A stretch of 64,000 bases of DNA from Pseudomonadota bacterium (GTDB lineage Bacteria > Pseudomonadota > Alphaproteobacteria > Reyranellales > Reyranellaceae): the NCBI GenBank assembly GCA_018240745.1, contig JAFEFF010000220.1:24243-88242 (forward strand), read 5' to 3'. This document shows positions 24,555 to 33,233 of the stretch, piece after piece. The notes beneath the pieces were generated by a model. That model worked only from the letters and a program-made list of their open reading frames with translations, had not been told where the DNA came from and did no database searches. A program made the translations under genes and the position numbers. How positions within the stretch are numbered: position 1 is the stretch's first letter; each line of letters opens with the position of its first letter.

Positions 24555-25033
24555 TGCCGACGCTCCATCTCGTGTGCGGCAAGATCGGCTCCGGCAAGTC
24601 GACACTGGCGCGCCAGCTCGCGACCCGGCCGGCGACGCTCCTGATCAGCGAGGACCATTGGAATTCGGCTCTGTGGGCCGACGAGCTGAAGACGCTCGAG
24701 GACTATGTCCGGCTGTCGACGCGGCTCCGCACCGCGATGGCGCCGCACATCGTCGCCCTCCTGAAGCAGGACCTGTCGGTCGTTCTCGACTTCGCCGCCA
24801 ATACCGTAAAGCAGCGGGCCTGGGTGCGCTCGGTGATCGACGCGGCCGGCGTGCCGCACGAGCTTCACGTGCTCGACGTGCCGGATGCGATCTGCCTGCA
24901 GCGCCTGCGGCAGCGCAATGCTTCAGGCGTACACGAGTTCCACGTTACCGACGCCGAGTTCGAGCAGTTCACGCGCCACTATCTGCCGCCTTCGCCCGAC
25001 GAGGGCTTCAACGTCGTCGTGCACACCGGATAG
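24554..25033 (+). CDS. P-loop ATPase/kinase-like protein (zeta-toxin/AAA_33 type)
   Basis: 159 residues, the size of a small nucleotide-kinase-like protein. The P-loop GKIGSGKST lies at 9-17, followed by a SEDHWN-type acidic motif and LSVVLDFAANTVKQR (Walker B-like Asp). An Arg-rich lid (LQRLRQRNASG) is also present. AAA_33 proteins phosphorylate small molecules or nucleotides. The substrate is unknown, and no antitoxin partner is adjacent, so I do not call it a toxin. Its ATG overlaps the stop of the previous gene (TGATG), implying coupled translation. Confidence 0.85.
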   Translation: MPTLHLVCGKIGSGKSTLARQLATRPATLLISEDHWNSALWADELKTLEDYVRLSTRLRTAMAPHIVALLKQDLSVVLDFAANTVKQRAWVRSVIDAAGVPHELHVLDVPDAICLQRLRQRNASGVHEFHVTDAEFEQFTRHYLPPSPDEGFNVVVHTG

Positions 25034-25456
25034 AACGGCGCGAAAAGCCTGTGGATAAGGGCTCGCGCCAAGACCTCGTGTTGGGCATTGGCCCCGATTC
25101 GCACCCAGAATTGCGGGGCAAATTCTCGGGGCTATTGACCGTAATAGGTGTGCGACAAGCATGGAACGTAAACTCCTGATCGCTCTGTCTGCACACCAGG
25201 AGTTCACCCAGGTCCGACGATCCTTTCTTCGAGTTTCGCGATGACGACGGCCTCGGCTGATCCGAGCTGCCCTCGGCAGCCGCCGGCGAGGAGGACACCG
25301 TTTTCGCGCCGTTTTGGCTCCGTTTTCGACCGTTTTTCGCGACGGCAAAAAGCCGGAAAATGCGGTCGCCTCAGTCGTTTAGCGCGTCGACTTTCGAAAA
25401 CACCGATTAAAAACGGCGAAAACGGCCGAAACCGGCAGGCGCGCAGCGATCGTGCG
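25034..25456. other. 423-bp intergenic region with several inverted repeats
   Basis: No convincing gene. It contains AGAATT-N8-AATTCT (25107-25126) and an 8-bp hairpin, AACTCCTG/CAGGAGTT (25171-25178 with 25197-25204). A local AT-richer block from 25298 to 25436 carries the repeated 9-mer CCGTTTTCG (see the separate entry). A 27-codon frame at 25161-25244 lacks support. Confidence 0.6.
25298..25436. repeat. cluster of CCGTTTTCG units followed by inverted CGAAAACGG units
   Basis: Four near-tandem units start at 25298, 25309, 25319 and 25330 (CCGTTTTCG, CCGTTTTGG, CCGTTTTCG, CCGTTTTTCG). About 55 bp later come inverted units (CGAAAACACCG, AAAACGG, CGAAAACGG, CGAAACCGG) at about 25396-25435. 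The whole could fold into a long imperfect hairpin or act as a protein-binding array. It lies downstream of both flanking convergent genes. Confidence 0.6.
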
Positions 25457-26932
25457 TCAGGGAAAGCTGACGTCGCCGTAGGGATAGAACTTCGTGACGT
25501 CGACGTTCTTGTAGGGCAGCGCGTCGAGCCGGACGGTGCCGAGGAACGGCTGCTCGGGCTCGACCAGCAGGATGGTCTTGGCGAAGCCGCTGTCGTCGAA
25601 GCCGCGGCGGAAGTGCACGCGCGACTTGATGGCGAAGACCTTGAACTTGTCGGCACCGAAGCCCGCGAGCTCGGCCGGATCCATGACCTGCGTCAGGTAC
25701 TCGCTCAGGACCACGAGGTTGTTCTTGCCGAAGGCGACGCCGACCCAGTCGCGGCCGAAGGCGCGGGTGACGTGCGCGATCGTGCCCTTCACCCTGACGG
25801 GCGCGCCGGCCGATTCGTCGGCCTTGCCGCCCACTTCCAGGTCGAAGGCATCGCCCGCCTTCAGGCCCCTCGCCTTGACCGTTCGCACCGCCTCGAGATC
25901 GGCGATCGTGCCGATCATCACGTCGCTCAGCTCCTGCTTGATCGCCTGATCGAGGATCCAGGTCGCCGAGCCCGAGCGGTCGGAATGGTCGGCCAGCACG
26001 ACCGGCCAGTCGCCGCGCGCCACCGCCTCCTTTGCGAGCCTCACGCCCTCGGGGATCGGGTGGACCTTGGCGGTGTTCAACAGATCCCTGCGACGCCGCC
26101 ATGCCCAGGCCGCAACGTCGTCGGCCGCCTTGCGCGCGAGATCGGGGTTGCCGTTGGTCATGCACTGGACGGTCATGCCGACATCCGGCACGTCGGCGAA
26201 CGGGAAGCCGAAGAACACGTTCATGTAGAGGTCGGGCTCGCGCGCCTCCCAGACCAGCGCGCGCTGCACCAGATCCATCCACGGCGAGGCGCCCGTCCAC
26301 TGCAGCACCGTCGCGGTCAGGATCGGCACCTTCACCGTGACGGTCGTGGGCTTGTAGTCGCCGCGGATGGCGCGGATCAGCATGCGGGCCGCGCGCTCGC
26401 CTTGCAGGCGGCTGTCGTAGTGCGGGAAGTACTTCACGCAGAAGGCAAAGTCGGACTGCTTCAGGAACTCCTCGTCCTCGTTGCCGTGCGGATCGAAGGT
26501 GCCGGCGATGAAGGCCGAGCGCCCCACGACCTCGCGCACCCGCCGGGCGATGTCGGCCTCGGGCCGCGCCACGCCGCGCACACCCATCGCGCCATGCAAG
26601 GCGAGGTAGACCCCGTGCCACGGGCCGCCCGCCTTCAGCTCGGCGACGATCCTGCCCATGAAATGCTCGTAGGCTTCTTCGGTGATCCAGCCCGAGCCGG
26701 TGCCGGTCCTCGGCCAGAGCGGCGATTCGATGCCGACCAACTCGACGCCCGCATGCTCACGTGCCACCTTCACGAAGCCACCCATGTACGATCGCGGCTC
26801 CCAGGCGAGCAGCGCTTCGCCCCTGGCTGGCGACCCGTCATAGACGAAGTCGGCGAGCGTGGTGTCGTTGGGCAGGAAGGTCACCGTCTCGTGGGCGAAG
26901 TTCAGGACGGCAATGCGGATCGGCTGGGTCAT
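25457..26932 (-). CDS. M81-family metallopeptidase (MlrC/microcystinase-C-like)
   Basis: 491 residues. N-terminal zinc-site candidates are H14/E15 (FAHETVTF), H113 (LALHGAM) and D147/H149 (TFDPHGN). These are conserved in the DUF1485/M81 family. The C-terminal MlrC domain begins near 300 (ADHSDRSGSATW). MlrC cleaves small linear peptides after microcystin linearisation. Most genomic homologs have unknown substrates, and no mlrA, mlrB or mlrD is present here, so microcystin degradation is not implied. Start ATG 26932; an upstream frame extension lacks support. Divergent from the amidohydrolase with 29 bp between starts. Confidence 0.9.
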   Translation of the reverse strand: MTQPIRIAVLNFAHETVTFLPNDTTLADFVYDGSPARGEALLAWEPRSYMGGFVKVAREHAGVELVGIESPLWPRTGTGSGWITEEAYEHFMGRIVAELKAGGPWHGVYLALHGAMGVRGVARPEADIARRVREVVGRSAFIAGTFDPHGNEDEEFLKQSDFAFCVKYFPHYDSRLQGERAARMLIRAIRGDYKPTTVTVKVPILTATVLQWTGASPWMDLVQRALVWEAREPDLYMNVFFGFPFADVPDVGMTVQCMTNGNPDLARKAADDVAAWAWRRRRDLLNTAKVHPIPEGVRLAKEAVARGDWPVVLADHSDRSGSATWILDQAIKQELSDVMIGTIADLEAVRTVKARGLKAGDAFDLEVGGKADESAGAPVRVKGTIAHVTRAFGRDWVGVAFGKNNLVVLSEYLTQVMDPAELAGFGADKFKVFAIKSRVHFRRGFDDSGFAKTILLVEPEQPFLGTVRLDALPYKNVDVTKFYPYGDVSFP

Positions 26933-26961
26933 AAGCAAGGACGTTATCCGGGAGGAAGCAA

Positions 26962-28068
26962 ATGGCAAATCGCGTGATCGACGCAGACGGCCATATCTGC
27001 GAGCCGACGGCGGTGTGGGACGAGTATGTCGAGAAGAAGCACCGGGCGAACGCGATCCGGGTCGAGCGCGATCCCGACGGGCGCGACTGGATATCGATCA
27101 ACGGCCGCATTCGCCGCAACCTCCGGCCGGCCGCGGCCTGCGTGCCATGGGGCATGGACGACCCGAACAATGTCCCGACCTGGGCCGACATCCCGCCGGG
27201 GTCCTACGATGGCGGTGCACGCGCCAAGGTGCTGGAGGAGGAAGGCATCGAACGCACCCTGCTCTATCCCTCGCTCTACCTGATCCAGGGCGACGTCGAG
27301 GATCCGGCTGTCGCGGCCGCCTGCTGTCACGGCTACAACGAATGGATCGCCGACATGTGCCGCGACGGCCGCGGCAAGCTCGCGGCTGTCGGCATCGTGC
27401 CGCTGCAGAGCGCGGAGCTGGCCGCCAAAGAAGTCGAGCACATCGCGAAGCTCGGGCTCAAGGGCGCATGCTTCCGGCCCGAGCGCTACAAGGGCCTGGC
27501 GCTGTACGACGATTCGCTGAAGCCCTTCTGGGAGCGGGTCGCGGGCAACGGCCTGTTCGCCGCGGTGCATGGCAGCTTCGGTGCGCTGATGCCGTCCTTC
27601 GCCACCGGCCGCTACGACAACCTCTTCTTCAGCCACATGATCTGCCATCCGTTCGAGCAGATGGCGGCGATGCTCGACATCGTCGCCGGCGGCGTGCTCG
27701 AGCGGCATCCGACCCTGCGCGTGGCGTTCCTCGAATCGGGCGCGGGCTGGCTGGAATACTGGCTCGACCGGCTCGACGGCCATTTCGAATCGATGCGCCA
27801 GCACGTGCCGTGGATGAAGCGCCGGCCCAGCGACCTGTTCCGCGAGCAGTGCTTCATTTCGATCGAATCGGACGAGGCGCATCGCCTGCCGCGGCTCAAG
27901 GAAATGGGCGTCGACGGCTGCGTCTTCTGGGGCGCCGACTACCCCCACTACGATTGCACCTATCCCGGCGCCGTCACCGAGCTTGAGGAGCACCTGGCGC
28001 CAATCGACCCGGCGCTGGCCGACGGCGTGCGCTGGCGCACCGCCGAGCGCTTCCTGGGCCTGGCGTAG
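26962..28068 (+). CDS. amidohydrolase-family protein (ACMSD-like)
   Basis: 368 residues of the amidohydrolase_2 TIM-barrel family, which includes decarboxylases and hydrolases of cyclic acids. It begins with a DADGHICEP motif, where D9 and H11 stand where the metal-binding HxH/DxH usually is. A mid-protein His (AAVHGSF), ICHPFEQ and a terminal metal Asp (FWGADYPHYD, about 310-320) are also present. GGGAGGAAG precedes ATG 26962. Substrate unknown. Its neighbours (M81 peptidase, Rieske enzymes) suggest a catabolic setting. Confidence 0.9.
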   Translation: MANRVIDADGHICEPTAVWDEYVEKKHRANAIRVERDPDGRDWISINGRIRRNLRPAAACVPWGMDDPNNVPTWADIPPGSYDGGARAKVLEEEGIERTLLYPSLYLIQGDVEDPAVAAACCHGYNEWIADMCRDGRGKLAAVGIVPLQSAELAAKEVEHIAKLGLKGACFRPERYKGLALYDDSLKPFWERVAGNGLFAAVHGSFGALMPSFATGRYDNLFFSHMICHPFEQMAAMLDIVAGGVLERHPTLRVAFLESGAGWLEYWLDRLDGHFESMRQHVPWMKRRPSDLFREQCFISIESDEAHRLPRLKEMGVDGCVFWGADYPHYDCTYPGAVTELEEHLAPIDPALADGVRWRTAERFLGLA

Positions 28069-28239
28069 CGCGGTATCCGGGCCACGGCAGCGACCCGGTT
28101 GGACGCCGTGGACGTCCGACCGAAATTGCATCGGCTTCACCGCAGGCCGTCGCCCGGTCCCTACAAGTCATACAATCGCACCGACGACAAATGCCGGCGA
28201 CCCGCCTACAGAGATGCCGGGAATTGAGTGGGAAAACCG

Positions 28240-28359
28240 ATGCGACATCTTGTTATGGCACTGGCGATGCTCGTCGGCGCGATGGCCTTCACCTTCACGG
28301 CGGCAAGCGCCCTGCAGACGGTCGCAGCCGTCCACAACGACAACGCGGCGATGCAGTAG
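28240..28359 (+). CDS. possible 39-residue exported peptide
   Basis: ATG 28240 to TAG 28357-28359. The product starts MRHLVMALAMLVGAMAFTFT and then AASA, a textbook short signal peptide. About 15 residues remain after it (LQTVAAVHNDNAAMQ). The stop lies 10 bp from the stop of the convergent secreted-protein gene. There is a purine stretch (GAGTGGGAAAA) upstream, but spacing is poor. It could be a real micro-protein or a chance frame. Confidence 0.4.
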   Translation: MRHLVMALAMLVGAMAFTFTAASALQTVAAVHNDNAAMQ

Positions 28360-28368
28360 GCGCCCAGG

Positions 28369-28815
28369 CTAGCGCGCGAGTTCGCAGGTCTTCTTGAGCT
28401 CGGCGCAGACCCGCATCACGGCGGCGACGACCTGCGAGGAGGCGGCCTGCTCGCCCGGCCGCGATCGACCCGCGATCAGGAGCTGGGAAACGCCCTCGCT
28501 CAGCTCGACGACGTTGAGCGTCGCGGTTCGGTCGCCCTCGGCGACCTGCAGGCGCCGCGCGCCCGGATCGGACATCAGGAGGTGGACCGCCCGGTTCTTT
28601 TGCGCGCGGTCGAGCGCCACGGCGAATACCTTGTCGGCCGGAGCCTCGAGCACGACCGAGGCGAAGTCGTAGCCCGGCTGACCGCCGACGCCGCCTTCGG
28701 TCATGTGATGGATGCGCTGCGCCGCCTTGCGCGCGACGAATACCCATTGGGCGTCCGCCGACGCCATCGGCAGCAGCACCGCCACAGCCGTCGAGATCAA
28801 CAGACTGCGCTTCAT
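28369..28815 (-). CDS. exported hypothetical protein
   Basis: 148 residues with a clear signal peptide (MKRSLLISTAVAVLLPMASA, cleavage near ADA-Q, residue 23). The mature part begins WVFVARKAAQRI, has alternating strands (SVVLEAPADKVFAVAL, ATLNVVEL) and ends in a helix with two Cys (VCAELKKTCELAR) that could form a disulfide. No family recognised. Its ATG overlaps the stop of the fkbM-type gene (ATGA at 28812-28815), indicating co-translation. Confidence 0.75.
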   Translation of the reverse strand: MKRSLLISTAVAVLLPMASADAQWVFVARKAAQRIHHMTEGGVGGQPGYDFASVVLEAPADKVFAVALDRAQKNRAVHLLMSDPGARRLQVAEGDRTATLNVVELSEGVSQLLIAGRSRPGEQAASSQVVAAVMRVCAELKKTCELAR

Positions 28816-29606
28816 TTTCCCCTCCGCTCCGAAACGAAGAAATAGTCGCTGTCGAACGTGTCGACGTGCCGGATGCCGAGTTGGGCCAGCCGCTCGATCA
28901 CCCGGCGCGGACGATCATCGTCCAGCGATTCGGCGCCCGTCCAGACTTCTATCTGCAGAACAGAGTGGTTTTTCGCGAGCAGTGCGAGCAGGCCGTCCAG
29001 CGCCGCTTCCTCGTGCGTCTCGACATCCATCTTCACCACCAGCAGCTTGCCCGCGAAGTCGAGCACGCTGTCGATGCGCACCGCCTCGCAGGTGACGCTG
29101 TCGCGCGCCGCCGGCACGAGCTGCGCGCCGCCGCGGTTGCGGCTGTCGACCTCCAGGCCGAAGGTCGCCGCACGGTCGCTTGCGGCGAGCTTCATTGCCT
29201 CGATGTCGTTCGCCGCGCCGTTGAGGAAGAGGTTGGCCTGGAGCTGCGCGTAGTTGGCGGGATCGGGCTCGAAAGCGACGATGCGCTCGAACCAGCCCGT
29301 GCTGAGGGCGAGCAGCGCGTAGAAGCCCCAGTGCGCGCCGATGTCGAGGAACACCGCGCCGTCGGGGCAGTAGCCGCGTTCCTGCCCGGTCAGGGCGAAC
29401 AGCCGCTCGACGCTCGCGGGCTCCCAGGTCCCCGAAGTATGCAGCTGCCGGTCGACGGCGTTGCTTCGGTCGAGCAGCAGGGTCAGCCCCTGCCGGCGCT
29501 CGACGAGATAGCGGCCGTAGAACAGATCAGCCCAGCCGGCCAGCAGCAGCCGGACCACCCCCCGCAGCAACGGGATCCGCGCGATGCTTCGCGGGATCGC
29601 GATCAT
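28812..29606 (-). CDS. FkbM-family SAM-dependent methyltransferase
   Basis: 264 residues. SAM-binding motif I is VFLDIGAHWGFYALLAL, then VAFEPDPANYAQLQANL. The FkbM signature follows: LLVVKMDVETHEEAALDG and LQIEVWTG. FkbM-type enzymes O-methylate sugars or polyketides; here the acceptor is unknown. ATG 29606 is the only sensible start after the hbd stop at 29624. It forms the tail of an hbd-fkbM-secreted protein run on the minus strand. Confidence 0.88.
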   Translation of the reverse strand: MIAIPRSIARIPLLRGVVRLLLAGWADLFYGRYLVERRQGLTLLLDRSNAVDRQLHTSGTWEPASVERLFALTGQERGYCPDGAVFLDIGAHWGFYALLALSTGWFERIVAFEPDPANYAQLQANLFLNGAANDIEAMKLAASDRAATFGLEVDSRNRGGAQLVPAARDSVTCEAVRIDSVLDFAGKLLVVKMDVETHEEAALDGLLALLAKNHSVLQIEVWTGAESLDDDRPRRVIERLAQLGIRHVDTFDSDYFFVSERRGK

Positions 29607-29623
29607 GGCCGACGCGGCCTGGT

Positions 29624-30499
29624 CTACCGCGTCGGAACCGGGCGCTCGCCCGAGTAGTCGTAGAAGCCGCGCTTCACCTTGCGCCCGACCCAGCCGGCTT
29701 CGACATACTTCACGAGCAGCGGGCACGGTCGGTATTTGGAATCGGCGAGGCCCTCGTGCAGCACCTGCATCACCGACAGGCAGGTGTCGAGGCCGATGAA
29801 GTCGGCGAGCTCGAGCGGGCCCATCGGATGGTTGGCGCCGAGTTTCATGCCGGTGTCGATCGCCTCGACGTTGCCGACACCCTCGTACAGCGCATAGACC
29901 GCCTCGTTGATCATCGGCAGCAGGATGCGGTTGACGATGAAGGCAGGGAAGTCCTCAGCATTGACCGGCTTCTTGTCGAGCTTGACCACCACGTCGCGCA
30001 CGGTGCGGAAGGTCTCCTCCTCCGTCGCGATGCCGCGGATCAACTCGACCAGGCCCATCATCGGCACCGGGTTCATGAAGTGCATGCCCATGAACTTGCC
30101 CGGCCGGTCGGTCACCGAGGCGAGGCGCGTCACCGAGATCGACGAAGTGTTGGTCGCCAGCAGCACGTTGGGCGGAAGGCCCTCGCACAGCCGCTTGAAG
30201 ATGTCGCGCTTCACCGATTCGTTCTCGGTCGCCGCCTCGACGACCAGGTCGCAGTCGGAGAACTGCTTGAAGTCCGTGCCGGTCTGGATGCGCCGGAGCG
30301 CCGCGTCCTTTTCCTCGGGCCGGATCATGCCGCGGCCGATCTGGCGGTCCATGTTGCGACCGATATTCTCGACGCCCGAGTTGATGTGCGGCTGGTCGAC
30401 ATCCATCAGGCGGATGTCGAACCCCTTGAGCGCGCAGACATGGGCGATACCGCTGCCCATCTGGCCGGCGCCGATGACACCGATGCGCTTGATCTCCAT
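29624..30499 (-). CDS. hbd: 3-hydroxybutyryl-CoA dehydrogenase
   Basis: 291 residues, the normal length. NAD-binding GAGQMG lies at 10-15, and the active-site His/Glu pair is H140 and E152 (GMHFMNPVPMMGLVELI). N117-S120 (NTSS) is typical, and the C-terminal domain (NRILLPMINEAVYAL ... GPLELADFIGLD) is complete. It interconverts acetoacetyl-CoA and 3-hydroxybutyryl-CoA in fatty-acid and polyhydroxybutyrate/ethylmalonyl-CoA metabolism. An in-frame GTG at 30502 is immediately upstream. It is 17 bp after etfA, in the conserved order etfB-etfA-hbd. Confidence 0.95.
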   Translation of the reverse strand: MEIKRIGVIGAGQMGSGIAHVCALKGFDIRLMDVDQPHINSGVENIGRNMDRQIGRGMIRPEEKDAALRRIQTGTDFKQFSDCDLVVEAATENESVKRDIFKRLCEGLPPNVLLATNTSSISVTRLASVTDRPGKFMGMHFMNPVPMMGLVELIRGIATEEETFRTVRDVVVKLDKKPVNAEDFPAFIVNRILLPMINEAVYALYEGVGNVEAIDTGMKLGANHPMGPLELADFIGLDTCLSVMQVLHEGLADSKYRPCPLLVKYVEAGWVGRKVKRGFYDYSGERPVPTR

Positions 30500-30516
30500 C
30501 ACGGACTACTCCGGCG

Positions 30517-31452
30517 CTACTTCTTGCCCACCGCGGCGGTCAGCTCCGGCACGATCTGGAACAAGTCGCCGACGATACCATAGTCCGCGACCTGGAAGAT
30601 CGGGGCTTCCTCGTCCTTGTTGATGGCCACGATGGTCTTGCTGTCCTTCATGCCGGCGAGGTGCTGGATCGCACCGGAGATGCCGACGGCGATATAGAGG
30701 TCGGGCGCCACCACCTTGCCGGTCTGGCCGACCTGGTAGTCGTTCGGCACATAGCCCGCATCGACCGCGGCGCGGCTGGCGCCGACGCCGGCGCCGAGCT
30801 TGTCGGCCAGCGCCTCGATGATCTTGAAGTTCTCGCCGCTGCCCATGCCGCGGCCGCCCGACACGACGATCTTGGCCGAGGTGAGCTCGGGCCGCTCGCT
30901 CTTCGAGAGCTCGGCGCCGACGTAGGACGACAGGCCCTTGCCGCCCTCGCCGCCGATCTGCTCGATCGGCGCGGAACCGCCGGTGCCGACCGCCTTGAAA
31001 TTGGTCGGGCGGATGGTCAGGACCTTGACCTTGTCGCCGCTCTGCACGGTCGCCATGGCGTTGCCGGCATAGATTGGCCGCACGAAGGTGTCGGGCGAGA
31101 CGATCTGGATCGCTTCGGAGACCTGACCGACATCGAGCAGGGCCGCAACGCGCGGCGCCACGTTCTTGCCGACCGAATCGGCCGCCATGACGACGTGGCT
31201 GTAGTTGGGCGCGAGCTTCACCACCAGCGGCGCGATGTCCTCGGCCAGCCAGTTGGCATAGGCCGCGTCCTCGACGTGCAGCACCTTGGTGACGCCCTGC
31301 AGCGCGGCCGCCGACCTGGCGGCCTCGCCGCAATCCTTGCCGGCGACCAGCACGTGCACGTCGGAGTCGAGCTTGGTCGCGGCGGCGACGGCGTTGGCGA
31401 CGTTGGCGCGCACCGACTTGTTGTCGTGCGCCGCGACGACGAGAACGGCCAT
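30517..31452 (-). CDS. etfA: electron transfer flavoprotein alpha subunit
   Basis: 311 residues. The C-terminal FAD-binding domain is clear: VSGGRGMGSGENF, GASRAAVDAGY, GQTGKVVAPDLYIAVGISGA, then GMKDSKTIVAINKDEEAPIF. With EtfB it accepts electrons from acyl-CoA dehydrogenases and passes them to ETF:ubiquinone oxidoreductase. ATG 31452 lies 2 bp after the etfB stop, so the two are co-translated. Confidence 0.96.
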   Translation of the reverse strand: MAVLVVAAHDNKSVRANVANAVAAATKLDSDVHVLVAGKDCGEAARSAAALQGVTKVLHVEDAAYANWLAEDIAPLVVKLAPNYSHVVMAADSVGKNVAPRVAALLDVGQVSEAIQIVSPDTFVRPIYAGNAMATVQSGDKVKVLTIRPTNFKAVGTGGSAPIEQIGGEGGKGLSSYVGAELSKSERPELTSAKIVVSGGRGMGSGENFKIIEALADKLGAGVGASRAAVDAGYVPNDYQVGQTGKVVAPDLYIAVGISGAIQHLAGMKDSKTIVAINKDEEAPIFQVADYGIVGDLFQIVPELTAAVGKK

Positions 31453-31454
31453 GG

Positions 31455-32204
31455 TCAGATCACTCCCGCTTCGTTCTTCAGCTTGTCGACCAGCTCGGCA
31501 ACGGTCTTCACCTTTATGCCGGCCTTGCGCTTGGGCGGCTCCTCGACCTTCAGCACCTTGAGGCGCGGCGCGACGTCGACGCCCAGCGCATCCGGCGCCA
31601 GCGTCTCGATCGGCTTCTTCTTGGCCTTCATGATGTTGGGCAGCGAGGCGTAGCGCGGCTCGTTGAGGCGCAGGTCGGTGGTGATCACCGCCGGCATCTT
31701 GAGCTTGATGTTCTCGAGACCGCCGTCGACCTCGCGCTTCACCTCGATCGAGCCGTCGGCGACATTGAGCTTGTTGGCGAAAGTGCCCTGCGACCAGCCG
31801 AGCAGCGCGGCCAGCATCTGGCCGGTGGCGTTCGAGTCGTCGTCGATCGCCTGCTTGCCGACGATCACCAGGCCGGGCTGCTCCTTGTCGACCACGGCCT
31901 TCAGGAGCTTGGCGACGGCCAGCGGTTGCAGCTCGGCGTCGGTCTGGACCAGGATGCCGCGGTCGGCGCCCATGGCCAGCGCGGTGCGGATCGTTTCCTG
32001 GCACTGCGCGGGGCCGGCGGAAAAGGCGATGATCTCGGTCGCGGCCCCCTTTTCCTTCATGCGGATCGCCTCTTCCACGGCGATCTCATCGAACGGATTC
32101 ATGGACATCTTGACGTTTGCCGTCTCGACGCCCGTGTTGTCGGCCTTGACGCGAATCTTGACGTTGTAGTCGATGACCCGCTTGACCGCGACCAGCACCT
32201 TCAT
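31455..32204 (-). CDS. etfB: electron transfer flavoprotein beta subunit
   Basis: 249 residues, full length. It begins MKVLVAVKRVIDYNVKIRVK and carries the EtfB signature around AMGADRGILVQTD to NATGQMLAALLGW. It ends with the recognition-loop region (MKAKKKPIE). It binds AMP and forms the heterodimer with EtfA. It is the first gene of the etfB-etfA-hbd run; the 220 bp upstream (32205-32424) hold the likely promoter and a GAAAGC/GCTTTC inverted repeat at 32328-32350. Confidence 0.96.
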   Translation of the reverse strand: MKVLVAVKRVIDYNVKIRVKADNTGVETANVKMSMNPFDEIAVEEAIRMKEKGAATEIIAFSAGPAQCQETIRTALAMGADRGILVQTDAELQPLAVAKLLKAVVDKEQPGLVIVGKQAIDDDSNATGQMLAALLGWSQGTFANKLNVADGSIEVKREVDGGLENIKLKMPAVITTDLRLNEPRYASLPNIMKAKKKPIETLAPDALGVDVAPRLKVLKVEEPPKRKAGIKVKTVAELVDKLKNEAGVI

Positions 32205-32424
32205 CGGGGTTGCGCCTGCTCGGTGAGAGTTACGGCCGGAACTGACCCGTCCGGCAAAGGGGATTTCGTGTAGGGGCGTTCAGCCGATGATGTCAAGGCT
32301 ATGACGCACTGCACAAGATCGCAGGGTGAAAGCGTTTTGTGAATGCTTTCAACGATTTACAGTGCGCACGCGCAGCGAATCCATCGTCCCATGGGCATTT
32401 CCGGACCACCGGATCGGAAACGCT

Positions 32425-33012
32425 TCAGCGATTGGCGCCGGGCACCCAGAGCACGTCCGAGCCGCCATTGTCGTTCAGCTTGCGCGACAGCACGAACAGA
32501 TGGTCCGACAGCCGATTGATGTACTTGATCGCCTCGGCGCTCACCGGCTGGTCCGCCGCAAGCGCGGTCATGCAGCGCTCGGCGCGCCGGGTGACGGTGC
32601 GCGCAAGATGCAGCCATGCTGCGGCCTCGCTGCCGCCCGGCAGGACGAACGAGGTGAGCGGAGAAAGCTCGGCGTTCATGGCGTCGATCTCCCGCTCCAG
32701 ACGCTCGGTCTGAGACGGCTGCACGCGCAGCGCCTGTTCTCCGGCCTTGCCTTCGATCGTGCACAGATCGGCGCCAAGATCGAACAGGTCGTTCTGGATG
32801 CGCTTCAGCATGTCGTCGACATGCGCGCGCAGCATGTCGTTCTTCGTCGTGCGCTCGATCGCGGCGCGCGCCAGGCCGATCACCGCGTTCGCCTCGTCGA
32901 CCGTGCCGTAGGCCTCGACCCTCGGGTCGTGCTTGGCGACGCGCTCGCCGCGCCCGAGCGAGGTTTCGCCCTTGTCGCCGCCCCTTGTGTAGATGCGCGT
33001 CAACTTCACCAT
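32425..33012 (-). CDS. cob(I)alamin adenosyltransferase, PduO type
   Basis: 195 residues. The ATP-binding start TRIYTRGGDKGETSLG and the signature VEAYGTVDEANAVIG are followed by SFVLPGG and RRAERCM, then NRLSDHLFVLSR. All are hallmarks of PduO-type ATR, which makes adenosylcobalamin. The product is the cofactor required by NrdJ (7276-9606) and by the B12 mutases of the ethylmalonyl-CoA pathway. ATG 33012 is 2 bp after the stop of the small membrane protein gene, so they form an operon. Confidence 0.94.
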   Translation of the reverse strand: MVKLTRIYTRGGDKGETSLGRGERVAKHDPRVEAYGTVDEANAVIGLARAAIERTTKNDMLRAHVDDMLKRIQNDLFDLGADLCTIEGKAGEQALRVQPSQTERLEREIDAMNAELSPLTSFVLPGGSEAAAWLHLARTVTRRAERCMTALAADQPVSAEAIKYINRLSDHLFVLSRKLNDNGGSDVLWVPGANR

Positions 33013-33014
33013 GG

Positions 33015-33227
33015 TCAGCTCTTGGTCATCCACCACAGCAGGATGAAGACGATCGTCAGCAGCTGCAGCCGCACGCGCCACCACATCAGCTTGTTGCTGC
33101 CACGCGCCCGCTCGATGCTGTTGGTGGGGCCGCGGCTCATGCCGACGATGCCGGCAAACAGGATGCCGAGCGTTGCCAGTCCCGAGACGATCACCAGCAC
33201 GAAGAAGAAGGTGTTGGCGGTGTGCAT
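33015..33227 (-). CDS. small two-pass membrane protein (HIG1-like)
   Basis: 70 residues with two hydrophobic segments (about 6-28 and 52-66) joined by a basic loop containing RGSNKLMWWRVRLQ. The N-K-L-M-x-W-R-V pattern resembles the HIG1 domain of twin-transmembrane proteins associated with cytochrome oxidase in mitochondria and alphaproteobacteria. That assignment is tentative. In many alphaproteobacteria such a gene precedes the ATR-etfBA-hbd block, which matches the order here. Confidence 0.7.
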   Translation of the reverse strand: MHTANTFFFVLVIVSGLATLGILFAGIVGMSRGPTNSIERARGSNKLMWWRVRLQLLTIVFILLWWMTKS

Positions 33228-33233
33228 GCTGTT

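Noticed and set aside
24554..25033. Zeta-type toxin
   Set aside because: P-loop kinase-like protein, but no epsilon-type antitoxin or other toxin-antitoxin partner beside it; coupled to an isomerase gene instead.
25161..25244. 27-codon frame beginning MERKLLIAL
   Set aside because: No ribosome binding site and no resemblance to known small proteins; overlaps a hairpin.
25457..26932. Microcystin degradation locus
   Set aside because: Only an MlrC-like gene is present; no mlrA, mlrB or mlrD; M81 genes are common without this role.
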